A stretch of 5,302 nt of DNA from Betaproteobacteria bacterium (GCA_022601315.1 JAHZIU010000035.1:1-5302); one strand, 5' to 3'; positions 1 through 5,302 are shown, counted from the first letter of the stretch. Numbers and translations: made by a program. Notes: generated by a model not told the origin, from the sequence alone.

Positions 1-2
1 AA

Positions 3-59
3 ATTGCCTCCGGTAAAGCCGCAGGCTTATTTGGTTATACCTTCACAGGGTTAAAGTAA
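3..59 (+). CDS. C-terminal end of an unidentified plus-strand protein (partial)
   Basis: The reading frame beginning at base 3 is open from the window edge and ends at TAA 57-59. It gives 18 residues, IASGKAAGLFGYTFTGLK. The composition (small residues, aromatic pair, terminal Lys) looks like an ordinary protein C-terminus. A second frame (bases 1-54) is also open and encodes a Pro-rich peptide, so the frame choice is a judgement. No family can be assigned from so short a piece. Nothing resembling a strong terminator follows it directly. Confidence 0.35.
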   Translation: MASGKAAGLFGYTFTGLK

Positions 60-66
60 GCAACCG

Positions 67-144
67 ATGCGCTCCATCCAACTTTATCTAGAAGACCTTG
101 TCCAAGTAGTAATTGATGAGTTACTAAACACTTTAAAAATATAA
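67..144 (+). CDS. possible small ORF, 25 residues
   Basis: An ATG at 67 opens a 25-codon frame ending in TAA at 142-144. The predicted peptide is leucine/valine-rich and acidic in its middle (LYLEDLVQVVIDELL) and could form one amphipathic helix. It begins seven bases after the stop of the preceding partial frame, which would suit a co-transcribed small gene. The ribosome binding site is poor (only AAGTAAG upstream), and the length is within what chance open frames reach. I do not recognise it; it may not be translated. Confidence 0.2.
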   Translation: MRSIQLYLEDLVQVVIDELLNTLKI

Positions 145-482
145 TCATCCATAAAGGAGTGAAATCAGAGTTATTGCTTCATGCAAATACTCATTTTTTT
201 AGAGCTTGTCATTATATAGTCATTACTCACCAAAACTTTATTTTTGACCATTTTATTCTTCTTTTTTCTTTGTGATAAAAAAGTGATTTTCGCGTGATTT
301 TATCGTGAGTTGATTTTGACAAAATATGTTTTGCATAAAACTTAAATCTTTACTGGATGTGTTTGATCTCCGCTTGCAGCAAGACCTTTATTAAGTGGGA
401 GCACTCATAAGAAGTATAGATTTATGCAAAAAGCGTTTTTTATTCATCAATCTGCTATGCGGATTTTACTTAGGAAAATATT
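145..482. other. AT-rich intergenic region upstream of the beta-propeller gene
   Basis: No convincing gene is present in these 338 bases. The region is rich in T-runs (about 175-270). It contains the phased GTGAT array at 272-309, a TTGACA hexamer at 316-321, and an 11-base perfect inverted pair, TTTTGCATAAA at 329-339 and TTTATGCAAAA at 421-431. AGGA at 472-475, seven bases before the ATG at 483, is the ribosome binding site of the next gene. No clean -10 hexamer can be matched to TTGACA at the usual 16-18 base spacing. Confidence 0.6.
272..321 (+). promoter_or_regulatory. 11-base phased GTGAT direct repeats leading into a TTGACA hexamer
   Basis: GTGAT occurs at 272, 283 and 294, and GTGAG at 305. 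The start-to-start distance is exactly 11 bases each time, and TTGACA begins at 316, one further step on. All sites therefore lie on the same helical face, about 160-210 bases upstream of the beta-propeller start codon. Direct half-sites at about 11-base period are the binding mode of OmpR/PhoB-family response regulators, which often sit against a -35 element. The periodicity is seen directly; the regulator type and the target gene are inferred. The lack of a good -10 at normal spacing is a weakness, although it would fit an activator-dependent promoter. Confidence 0.35.
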
Positions 483-1625
483 ATGAACAGATTTATTTAT
501 ATTCTGAGTTTGGCTTTAATATTAGGTTTTTCAACAAATAGTTTTGCGACTCGGGGCCATGGAAATGTTTATGCAGCTACAAACGATCCAACAAACAACC
601 AAGTTGCTATTTATGAACGTAACAGACAAGGTGAGATATCTTTTGTTCGCCATATTGATACCGATGGCTTAGGTGCTGGCGACAATGCGCCCATAGATTC
701 TTTGGGTTCGCAGAATTCAGTACTCCTTAGTGAAGACAACAGAAATCTTTATGTTGTCAATGCGGGGTCAAACGAAATATCAGTTTTTCGCGTTAGAAGT
801 TCAGGTGATTTAAGTTTAATTCAAACAATTGGCTCGGGCGGTGATTTCCCTGTTAGTTTAACCATTGACGATGATCTTCTTTATGTTCTAAATGCAGGTG
901 GAGCGGGTAATATTGTTGGTTACAAGGTGCAACGTAATGGCTCTTTATCGGTTATTAATGAATCAATTCGCTCATTAGGTTTAAATAATCCTGTATTTCC
1001 CGATGGCACAGAAGTTCCGCTCACACCGGGCCAGGTGGGATTTGATAGAGAGAATCGTCGTTTGATCATTACTAATGCAGGCGACAGAGAGTTATTAGTT
1101 TTCGATCTAGACAGAAATGGTATTCCTGAACAAACACCATCTTCAACACGTTCAGAAGGTGATGTGCCTTTTGATTTTGTTATTGCGAGAAATGGCACTG
1201 TTTTAGTTACAGAGGCTGCAGGTTCCGCATCGTCTTATCGATTCACTCGTGATAATACACTGCTTCCTATTAGTTCAGCCGTTGCAAATGGTCAACAAGC
1301 CAGTTGCTGGATTGTGTCAAATGGCAGTCGATTTGCCTTCACCATTAATACAGGAAGCAGCACAATCAGTAGTTACCAAATTGAACGCGGCGGAGAATTA
1401 TCATTAGAGAATGCGGTGGGCGCAGATTTGAACGGCGCATTACCAACCGATGCGACAATTACTAGAAATGGACGTTTTCTTTATGTCCTTAATGCCGGAA
1501 CGGGTGATGTCAGCGCCTATAGAGTGAATCGTAGAGATGGTAGCTTAAGGTTTCTGAATGCAAGTGCAGGGTTGCCAAATTTTTCGGACAACGGTGTAAC
1601 ACCGCAAGGCATCGCTGTTAGATAG
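483..1625 (+). CDS. exported lactonase-like seven-bladed beta-propeller protein
   Basis: The 380-residue protein begins with a signal peptide: positive start (MNR), hydrophobic core about residues 4-16, and a likely cleavage after Ser-Phe-Ala at residue 22. It should therefore act in the periplasm or outside the cell. The rest consists of repeated motifs of the type LYVVNAG..EISVFRV, near residues 29-46, 89-104, 133-149, 194-209, 240-254, 284-300 and 333-348. Seven repeats match a seven-bladed propeller of the 6-phosphogluconolactonase-like family (Pfam lactonase type). That fold is established for cytosolic sugar lactonases, but exported members mostly have no known reaction, so no enzymatic activity is claimed. 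There is one cysteine (C275). ATG 483 is preceded by AGGA at seven bases and gives an intact signal peptide, which supports this start. The gene is monocistronic as seen here and converges on the next gene. Confidence 0.85.
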   Translation: MNRFIYILSLALILGFSTNSFATRGHGNVYAATNDPTNNQVAIYERNRQGEISFVRHIDTDGLGAGDNAPIDSLGSQNSVLLSEDNRNLYVVNAGSNEISVFRVRSSGDLSLIQTIGSGGDFPVSLTIDDDLLYVLNAGGAGNIVGYKVQRNGSLSVINESIRSLGLNNPVFPDGTEVPLTPGQVGFDRENRRLIITNAGDRELLVFDLDRNGIPEQTPSSTRSEGDVPFDFVIARNGTVLVTEAAGSASSYRFTRDNTLLPISSAVANGQQASCWIVSNGSRFAFTINTGSSTISSYQIERGGELSLENAVGADLNGALPTDATITRNGRFLYVLNAGTGDVSAYRVNRRDGSLRFLNASAGLPNFSDNGVTPQGIAVR

Positions 1626-1640
1626 ACAATGTATATTAGG

Positions 1641-1681
1641 AGGCGCTGCTTAATTCAGGGTTAAATGAATGATCAGCGCTT
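1641..1681 (+). terminator. possible hairpin terminator of the beta-propeller gene
   Basis: AGGCGCTG at 1641-1648 pairs with CAGCGCTT at 1674-1681 as an eight-base stem with one G-T pair and a 25-base loop, starting 16 bases after the stop codon. The position suits a terminator, but the loop is long and the following bases (CTTCAGTTCC) are not a proper T-run. It could equally be a protein-binding inverted repeat. Confidence 0.28.
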
Positions 1682-1759
1682 CTTCAGTTCCTAGTGGTAT
1701 TCGTCCAGAATTTTTATAATGCTTTAAGAAGCAAAGGTGTCAGCCCCGACTGAATACAA

Positions 1760-1776
1760 AAATTTTAATAAAATTT
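1760..1776. terminator. AT-only inverted repeat between convergent genes
   Basis: AAATTTT and AAAATTT form a perfect seven-base inverted repeat around a three-base centre. It lies 16 bases beyond the stop of the minus-strand gene that ends at 1792. With only A-T pairs the hairpin is weak, and base composition alone could produce it. It may help end transcription from either side. Confidence 0.22.
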
Positions 1777-1791
1777 AGGCTTTATGTGTTG

Positions 1792-2571
1792 CTATGTATT
1801 AGTAGCCCGTTTGGTTTTCGGCGGAATAATAATTGTCGTATAATCGATTCCAGTGTTACCGGTTTTTTCCTGAAAGGCGCTGATTGAAATCTGATAAATT
1901 TCTGGTTTTTTAGTGCGATTTGGAGGGACTTGCCATTGTGCAGAAAACTGGCTTGGAGCACCCAACGGTGCATTCTTATCAAAAACCAATGGTAGTTTCT
2001 CGGTTTTTGAATTATTACCTGTCTTCATAATCTCGGCGGTGACCTCAAACGCTTTGTAGTACCAAGGTGTGTTCTTTATACTAATTGGACAACCGCACAT
2101 CATGGTCACATTGGCTTTAATCTCCACATTTGATGGCGCGGTTGATGGCATATAATGCGTTGGTGGATTTAATGCTTGAACTGCCAGCCCATGGATTTCT
2201 AGAAATAAACCGCCGCCATTTTTGCCGCCTGTAATGTCTTTTCCAGGGTAGACCCATTGGCTTGTGGTTGTTGTATTTGCAGCCTGTGGTGCAGCTAACG
2301 GGCCATAGGCGCTGATTTGTATTAATGTTGGTCGGTCTATATCGAGCGTTGCTGTAAATACCGATGCGTCATTTACAGGCCAAATACTGGTACGAGTAAT
2401 CGATACTTCCATCAGCTTTTTTTCACCCGAACCACCTTTGGTAGTGCCTTTAGCTAATAGCTCACCGGTTTTTGCGTCGGTTATTGTAATCAAAGCACCA
2501 CCAATATCATCACCAAGAAACTTTCCACCGACAGCCATAACCCGTACATCAATCTTTGTTAATGTTCCCAT
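1792..2571 (-). CDS. uncharacterised 259-residue beta-rich protein with Cys-Gly-Cys motif
   Basis: No function can be assigned. The protein has no signal peptide or membrane segment and is probably cytoplasmic. Alternating hydrophobic stretches suggest two beta-sandwich-like halves. Residues 1-130 include VGGKFLGDDIGGALITITD, a Gly-rich TTKGGSG turn near 43-49, and SAYGPLAAPQAA at 88-99. Residues about 145-249 include VTMMCGCPIS at 155-164 and a C-terminal EKTGNTGIDYTT at 235-246. The only cysteines, C159 and C161, lie in a CGC motif that could bind metal or form a redox pair; this is inferred. The start at 2571 is supported by GAGG six bases upstream and by a strong promoter at 2603-2630. 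The gene stands alone, convergent with the beta-propeller gene. I have the impression that similar hypothetical proteins occur in other proteobacteria but cannot confirm it. Confidence 0.75.
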   Translation of the reverse strand: MGTLTKIDVRVMAVGGKFLGDDIGGALITITDAKTGELLAKGTTKGGSGEKKLMEVSITRTSIWPVNDASVFTATLDIDRPTLIQISAYGPLAAPQAANTTTTSQWVYPGKDITGGKNGGGLFLEIHGLAVQALNPPTHYMPSTAPSNVEIKANVTMMCGCPISIKNTPWYYKAFEVTAEIMKTGNNSKTEKLPLVFDKNAPLGAPSQFSAQWQVPPNRTKKPEIYQISISAFQEKTGNTGIDYTTIIIPPKTKRATNT

Positions 2572-2602
2572 GAAAAGCCTCTTTATTCAATGGTATATGC
2601 TC

Positions 2603-2630
2603 ATTATACTACCAGTAAAACTATTTTCAA
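2603..2630 (-). promoter_or_regulatory. sigma70-type promoter of the 259-residue protein gene
   Basis: On the minus strand TTGAAA (2630-2625, five of six consensus bases) is followed after 16 bases by a perfect TATAAT (2608-2603). Transcription would start near 2596, giving a leader of about 25 bases that carries GAGG at 2581-2578. The position and match make this the clearest promoter in the window by sequence alone. Confidence 0.7.
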
Positions 2631-2642
2631 CTTAGGGCTTGA

Positions 2643-2916
2643 ATGTTACAATTAAATAAATTAGTGAAGGTTAGGCTGGAAGAAATGAAGGAAGAATTAA
2701 ATGTTTTACTTGCCAGCTTATAGCCTAATACGCTGACTACGTTGTATTGCCGGGCTTATTGACTCGGCAAGTGGATGACCCGCTAGGCATGTTTCAACGA
2801 GTGATGCATCGTTCTGTACACAAGACCCAGACGCAATAGATGCAACTTGTGAAGAACTATTTAATGGTCTGATCAATATGTTAGTTTATGTTAGTACAAT
2901 TGACCAGGAGGTATAA
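2643..2916 (+). pseudogene. possible decayed plus-strand gene in three successive frames
   Basis: Three open stretches follow each other with little overlap. ATG 2643 to TAG 2723 encodes 26 residues, including VRLEEMKEELNVLLASL. A second frame from 2729 continues with YADYVVLPGLLTRQVDD and ends at a TAG at 2831-2833. A third frame, open from about 2780 to TAA 2914-2916, includes DAIDATCEELFNGLINMLVY. Joined, they read like one protein of about 90 residues disrupted by two frame changes. AGGG lies five bases before the first ATG, and a terminator-like hairpin begins about 17 bases after the last stop. I do not recognise the sequence. Alternatives are separate chance ORFs, or a non-coding RNA. 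No step here is proven. Confidence 0.3.
2747..2770. repeat. short hairpin in the gene-poor stretch
   Basis: TTGCCGGG at 2747-2754 pairs with CTCGGCAA at 2763-2770 as an eight-base stem (one G-T pair) with an eight-base loop. No T-run follows on either strand, so it is not a standard terminator. It could be part of a structured RNA or a chance inverted repeat inside the possible decayed gene. Confidence 0.3.
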
Positions 2917-2932
2917 ATTTAGGACTAAATGA

Positions 2933-2974
2933 GCTAAGTTCCTGTGTAGAGCTACAGGAACTTGGTTTTGGTTT
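2933..2974 (+). terminator. strong hairpin, probable terminator, perhaps serving both directions
   Basis: AAGTTCCTGT (2936-2945) and ACAGGAACTT (2954-2963) form a perfect ten-base stem with an eight-base loop. On the plus strand it extends to about 13 pairs using G-T pairs, and it is followed by TTTTGGTTTT, so it works best as a plus-strand terminator. It lies about 30 bases beyond the stop codon of rpoH and is likely also to end the rpoH transcript, although the minus-strand tail (AGCTCATTT) is only weakly T-rich. No intact plus-strand gene precedes it, which supports the idea that one has decayed there. Confidence 0.6.
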
Positions 2975-2993
2975 TAAGTGTTTGGAATTAAAT

Positions 2994-3842
2994 TTAATTG
3001 GTTGAATTTGAAGTCATTACGCCGCGCATTTTTTGGATTGCCTTGGCTTCAATTTGGCGAATACGTTCTGCGGAAACACCCATTTCATCTGCCAGATCAT
3101 GTAATGTTGCAGTGTCTTTTTCTCTTAACCAGCGTGCTTCAATAATCCGGCGGCTACGAGCATCCAGACTGTCTAGTGATTGTTTTAAACTTTCGCCACG
3201 TAAATGATGGTTTTGTAATGCTTCTAATTCTTGTGATGGTTCGTCGCCGTTGGTTAGATAAGCGACTGGTCCATAGTTGTCATCTTCATCTGATAGGGGT
3301 TCTAATGAAACGTCAGCGCCATTGAAGCGTTTCTCCATTTCAATTACTTCTTCAGTTTTAACCCCTAGTTTCTCAGCCATGGTATTGACTTCTTGAGGAC
3401 TCATGGTGTCGAGGCCTTGTTTCATGCTGCGTAAATTAAAAAACAATTTACGCTGCTGCTTGGTGGTGGCAATTTTTACCAAACGCCAGTTACGCATAAT
3501 GAATTCGTGGATTTCTGCTTTTACCCAATGCACAGCAAATGATACTAAGCGCACACCGCGCTCTGGATCGAAGCGTTTAACTGCTTTCATCATGCCGACG
3601 TTACCTTCCTGGATTAAGTCAGCTTGTGGCAGGCCGTATCCTTTATAGCCACGGGCTATTGCAATGACAAAGCGCAAATGTGACAAGATTAACTGCTGGG
3701 CAGCATTGATGTCGTTTTCATCTCGTAAACGTCTCGCCAAGTTGATTTCTTCTTCTTGGGAGAGAATAGGGAAGGAATTTGCCGAGTGAATATAACTCTC
3801 AAGACTTCCTCCCATTGAAGGTAGTGTTAAAGCGTTCGTCAT
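2994..3842 (-). CDS. rpoH: RNA polymerase heat-shock sigma factor RpoH (sigma32)
   Basis: At 282 residues this matches the usual length of RpoH (284 in E. coli). It directs RNA polymerase to heat-shock promoters (chaperones and proteases). Region 2 is seen from about residue 50 (LILSHLRFVIAIARGYKGYG, then DLIQEGNVGMMKAVKRFDPE) through region 2.4 (SFAVHWVKAEIHEFIMRNWR). The diagnostic RpoH box QRKLFFNLR is intact at 130-138. Region 4.2 ends the protein with a helix-turn-helix, DLADEMGVSAERIRQIEAKA at about 249-268. The isoleucine matching E. coli I54, which is needed for control of sigma32 stability, is kept (I52). GAGGAG lies six bases before ATG 3842, fixing the start. The gene follows ftsE-ftsX as in many gammaproteobacteria, but a 117-base gap with its own promoter and a CIRCE operator separates it from ftsX. 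Confidence 0.97.
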   Translation of the reverse strand: MTNALTLPSMGGSLESYIHSANSFPILSQEEEINLARRLRDENDINAAQQLILSHLRFVIAIARGYKGYGLPQADLIQEGNVGMMKAVKRFDPERGVRLVSFAVHWVKAEIHEFIMRNWRLVKIATTKQQRKLFFNLRSMKQGLDTMSPQEVNTMAEKLGVKTEEVIEMEKRFNGADVSLEPLSDEDDNYGPVAYLTNGDEPSQELEALQNHHLRGESLKQSLDSLDARSRRIIEARWLREKDTATLHDLADEMGVSAERIRQIEAKAIQKMRGVMTSNSTN

Positions 3843-3897
3843 AATATTCTCCTCACCTGTTTGTTAAACTTACTAATCAATTGCATCTTTTATTAAT

Positions 3898-3927
3898 ATT
3901 TTAGCACTCACACCTTAAGAGTGCCAA
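3898..3927 (-). promoter_or_regulatory. sigma70-like promoter of rpoH, overlapped by the CIRCE operator
   Basis: On the minus strand TTGGCA (3927-3922, five of six) and TAAAAT (3903-3898, five of six) are separated by 18 bases. The predicted start near 3891 leaves a leader of about 48 bases that contains the ribosome binding site. Both hexamers share bases with the CIRCE arms, so a bound HrcA would cover the whole promoter. The promoter is predicted from sequence only. Confidence 0.6.
3901..3927. promoter_or_regulatory. CIRCE operator (HrcA binding site) upstream of rpoH
   Basis: The left arm TTAGCACTC (3901-3909) and right arm GAGTGCCAA (3919-3927) are separated by exactly nine bases. The established CIRCE consensus is TTAGCACTC-N9-GAGTGCTAA, so 17 of 18 arm positions match, the exception being C at 3925. 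HrcA represses chaperone genes through this element and is released on heat stress. Here it lies between ftsX and rpoH, 58 bases before the rpoH start codon, exactly over a sigma70-like promoter. The inference is that HrcA represses rpoH at low temperature. No hrcA gene lies in the window. Confidence 0.88.
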
Positions 3928-3944
3928 TTATTTGAAAAGGTTCC
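3915..3944 (-). promoter_or_regulatory. possible sigmaE-like promoter of rpoH
   Basis: On the minus strand GGAACCT (3944-3938) resembles the sigmaE -35 GGAACTT. After 17 bases comes TCTTAA (3920-3915), which resembles the TCTGA-type -10. E. coli rpoH has a sigmaE-dependent promoter of this form (P3). The -35 match is good and the -10 match only fair, so this is a candidate. It would also be covered by HrcA on the CIRCE element. Confidence 0.33.
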
Positions 3945-3959
3945 TGGTAATAGAAGAAT

Positions 3960-4871
3960 TTATTTGGGCTCAATTTGCCAGAGATGGGTTGCAACTGAAA
4001 TTCGTGCCCCTAACCACCCGAGCCAGGTTGAAAACAACAGGAGACTTATATTATCGCCTGTAGAGAGGTGCTGTAAGTGAAGATTAAGCGTATAAAGCTG
4101 GGCGATTTCTGTCAGTTCTTCATTCAATGTCTGAATTGCCAATGCAATAATACACAATGCCGTGATTCCACCGAGTAGGCCTTGAATTGCGCCAAAATAG
4201 AGAAAGGGGCGCTGAATAAAGCTGTTGGTTGCGCCAATTAATTTGGACACTTCAATCTCTTCCCGTTTGGTCAGAATTTGCAGGCGAATTGTATTAAACA
4301 TCACAGCAATGATGGCAATACTTAGCAGAACGGATAACATGAGCACCACTGTGCGCCCAAACTCTATCATTGTATTGAGACGCTTTGCCCATGCCGCATC
4401 AAATTGCACATGTTCAATTTTTGGCCAAGCTTGCATGGTTGTTTGTAATTGTTTCAGTGCTTCGGCTGTTGAATCAAGTGTATTGACGACAAAAGCATCG
4501 GGTAAAGGGTTACGCGCTAAACCACTTGTTATATCCACAACGCCGCTACTTTGTTGTAATTGCTGTAATGCAGTTTTTTTGGAAATGAATTGTAAATGAA
4601 CAATTTGTGCGTTTTCTTCAAGACGCTGTCTAATTTTCTCTATGTCACTTTTGCTGGCGTCTGTTTTGAAATATAAACTCATTTGTGGAGAGCCAGCCGC
4701 TTGTCCAGAGATTGAACGTAGGTTATCCATAAGGATATAGATACCAGCGGGTAAACTGAAAGCAATACCAATGACGATAACGCTGAGCAGGCTTGTTACG
4801 GGCGTTGAAATCAGGCGTTTAAGTGTGAATACAAACACATGCCAATGCTGCATTAGCCAAGCTTGTATCAT
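3960..4871 (-). CDS. ftsX: cell division protein FtsX, membrane subunit of the FtsEX complex
   Basis: FtsX pairs with the ATPase FtsE in the inner membrane at the septum. In E. coli the complex promotes divisome assembly and activates peptidoglycan amidases through EnvC. The 303-residue protein has the family layout: TM1 about residues 26-48, a periplasmic domain about 50-170, TM2 about 174-196, TM3 about 222-248 and TM4 about 274-292. The conserved cytoplasmic motif after TM2 (REEIEVSKLIGATNSFIQRP, about 203-222) is clear. It is about 50 residues shorter than E. coli FtsX (352), mainly through a short N-terminal cytoplasmic tail. ATG 4871 overlaps the ftsE stop in an ATGA (4868-4871), which implies translational coupling. 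A modest AAGGA lies 11 bases upstream. Confidence 0.95.
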   Translation of the reverse strand: MIQAWLMQHWHVFVFTLKRLISTPVTSLLSVIVIGIAFSLPAGIYILMDNLRSISGQAAGSPQMSLYFKTDASKSDIEKIRQRLEENAQIVHLQFISKKTALQQLQQSSGVVDITSGLARNPLPDAFVVNTLDSTAEALKQLQTTMQAWPKIEHVQFDAAWAKRLNTMIEFGRTVVLMLSVLLSIAIIAVMFNTIRLQILTKREEIEVSKLIGATNSFIQRPFLYFGAIQGLLGGITALCIIALAIQTLNEELTEIAQLYTLNLHLQHLSTGDNISLLLFSTWLGWLGARISVATHLWQIEPK

Positions 4872-5302
4872 GCGGCGATTTGTCCTTGGTCGAGTTGAAG
4901 AATACGATGTTCGGTTTTTTCCAGTATTGCCGCATCGTGTGTTGCGATCAGTATGGTGACACCAACCTGATGAAAAGATGTGAACATATCGAGTATATCT
5001 TTTGCGTAGGCTGCATCAAGATTACCGGTGGGTTCATCTGCAATAAGAATGATAGGGCGATGAACTACTGCACGGGCAATACAGAGTCGTTGTCGTTCTC
5101 CACCAGACAGCGTGATCGGAAGGGCTTTTGCTTTTTTCAATAAACCTACTTTTTCGAGTGCGGCATTCACCCGCCCAGTAACTAATTTATGATCGAAGCT
5201 GTTAATTTGTAGTGGCAACAATACGTTGTCGAAAACATTACGGTCAAATAGTAGTTTGTGATCTTGGAAAATAAAACCAATTTTGCGTCGCAGTAAAGGT
5301 AG
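4868..5302 (-). CDS. ftsE: cell division ATP-binding protein FtsE (partial, N-terminus outside window)
   Basis: The frame is open to the window edge, so 144 C-terminal residues are present of about 220 in the family. The Walker A region is missing only because the window ends. Visible elements in order are the Q-loop in KIGFIFQDHKLLFDRNVFDN, the ABC signature LSGGERQRLCIARAVV, Walker B with D-loop in IILIADEPTGNLD, and the switch histidine in LIATHD. The QDHKLLFDR-type segment and the context before ftsX identify FtsE rather than another ABC ATPase such as LolD. FtsE hydrolyses ATP to drive FtsX. The gene ends at TGA 4868-4870, inside the ftsX start. A TTG codon at 5221 is internal and not the start, since homology continues upstream of it. 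Confidence 0.95.
   Translation of the reverse strand, partial: LPLLRRKIGFIFQDHKLLFDRNVFDNVLLPLQINSFDHKLVTGRVNAALEKVGLLKKAKALPITLSGGERQRLCIARAVVHRPIILIADEPTGNLDAAYAKDILDMFTSFHQVGVTILIATHDAAILEKTEHRILQLDQGQIAA

Noticed and set aside
153..275. AAGGAG followed by a 38-codon GTG frame
   Set aside because: There is no spacing between AGGAG and the GTG, and the translation is low-complexity His/Phe/Leu-rich from T-runs.
428..440. AAAAA-GCG-TTTTT inverted repeat before the beta-propeller gene
   Set aside because: The stem is only five A-T pairs and lies in the leader, so it is too weak to call a terminator or operator.
920..1198. Minus-strand open frame of 92 residues inside the beta-propeller gene
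   Set aside because: It lies fully within a well-supported coding gene, has no ribosome binding site that I see, and its composition is that of an antisense shadow.
1638..1643. Strong Shine-Dalgarno-like AGGAGG after the beta-propeller gene
   Set aside because: No start codon with a usable frame follows at suitable distance; it belongs to the arm of the inverted repeat at 1641-1681.
4225..4599. Plus-strand open frame of 124 residues opposite ftsX
   Set aside because: FtsX on the other strand is certain; this frame is Cys- and Ser-rich in an unnatural way and shows no family motif.
4880..5143. Plus-strand open frame of 87 residues opposite ftsE
   Set aside because: It overlaps the conserved ATPase motifs of FtsE on the opposite strand and has no recognisable features.
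1..5302. CRISPR arrays, transposons, tRNA or rRNA genes, defence or toxin systems
   Set aside because: I saw no repeat-spacer pattern, no transposase motif or terminal repeats, and no tRNA-like cloverleaf; the intact genes are core or standalone genes.

Overview
The window looks like a chromosomal segment of a gammaproteobacterium of fairly low GC content. The strongest evidence is the minus-strand block ftsE-ftsX-rpoH at the right end, a gene order typical of gammaproteobacteria, together with an RpoH carrying an intact RpoH box. A near-perfect CIRCE operator in front of rpoH implies that the organism also has the repressor HrcA, which Escherichia coli lacks. This points to a lineage outside the Enterobacterales; I cannot name the genus.

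Layout from left to right: (1) The first 144 bases hold the probable C-terminal end of an unidentified plus-strand gene and a possible 25-residue ORF. (2) Bases 145-482 are AT-rich and non-coding. They hold four GTGAT/GTGAG half-sites at an exact 11-base period, running into a TTGACA hexamer. (3) Bases 483-1625 encode an exported seven-repeat beta-propeller of the lactonase-like family. (4) A convergent intergenic region follows, with two weak inverted repeats. (5) Bases 1792-2571, minus strand, encode an uncharacterised 259-residue, probably beta-rich protein with a Cys-Gly-Cys motif and its own good sigma70-type promoter. (6) Bases 2640-2993 contain no intact gene of normal size. They may hold the remains of a plus-strand gene broken into three frames, and they end in a strong hairpin. 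(7) rpoH, ftsX and the 3' part of ftsE follow, all on the minus strand.

FtsE (ATPase) and FtsX (membrane subunit) form the divisome ABC-type complex that activates peptidoglycan hydrolysis at the septum; their genes overlap by four bases. rpoH has its own 117-base upstream region. There a sigma70-like promoter, a possible sigmaE-like promoter and the CIRCE element are superimposed. The likely meaning is that synthesis of the heat-shock sigma factor is itself repressed by HrcA. This is the most interesting regulatory feature of the window.
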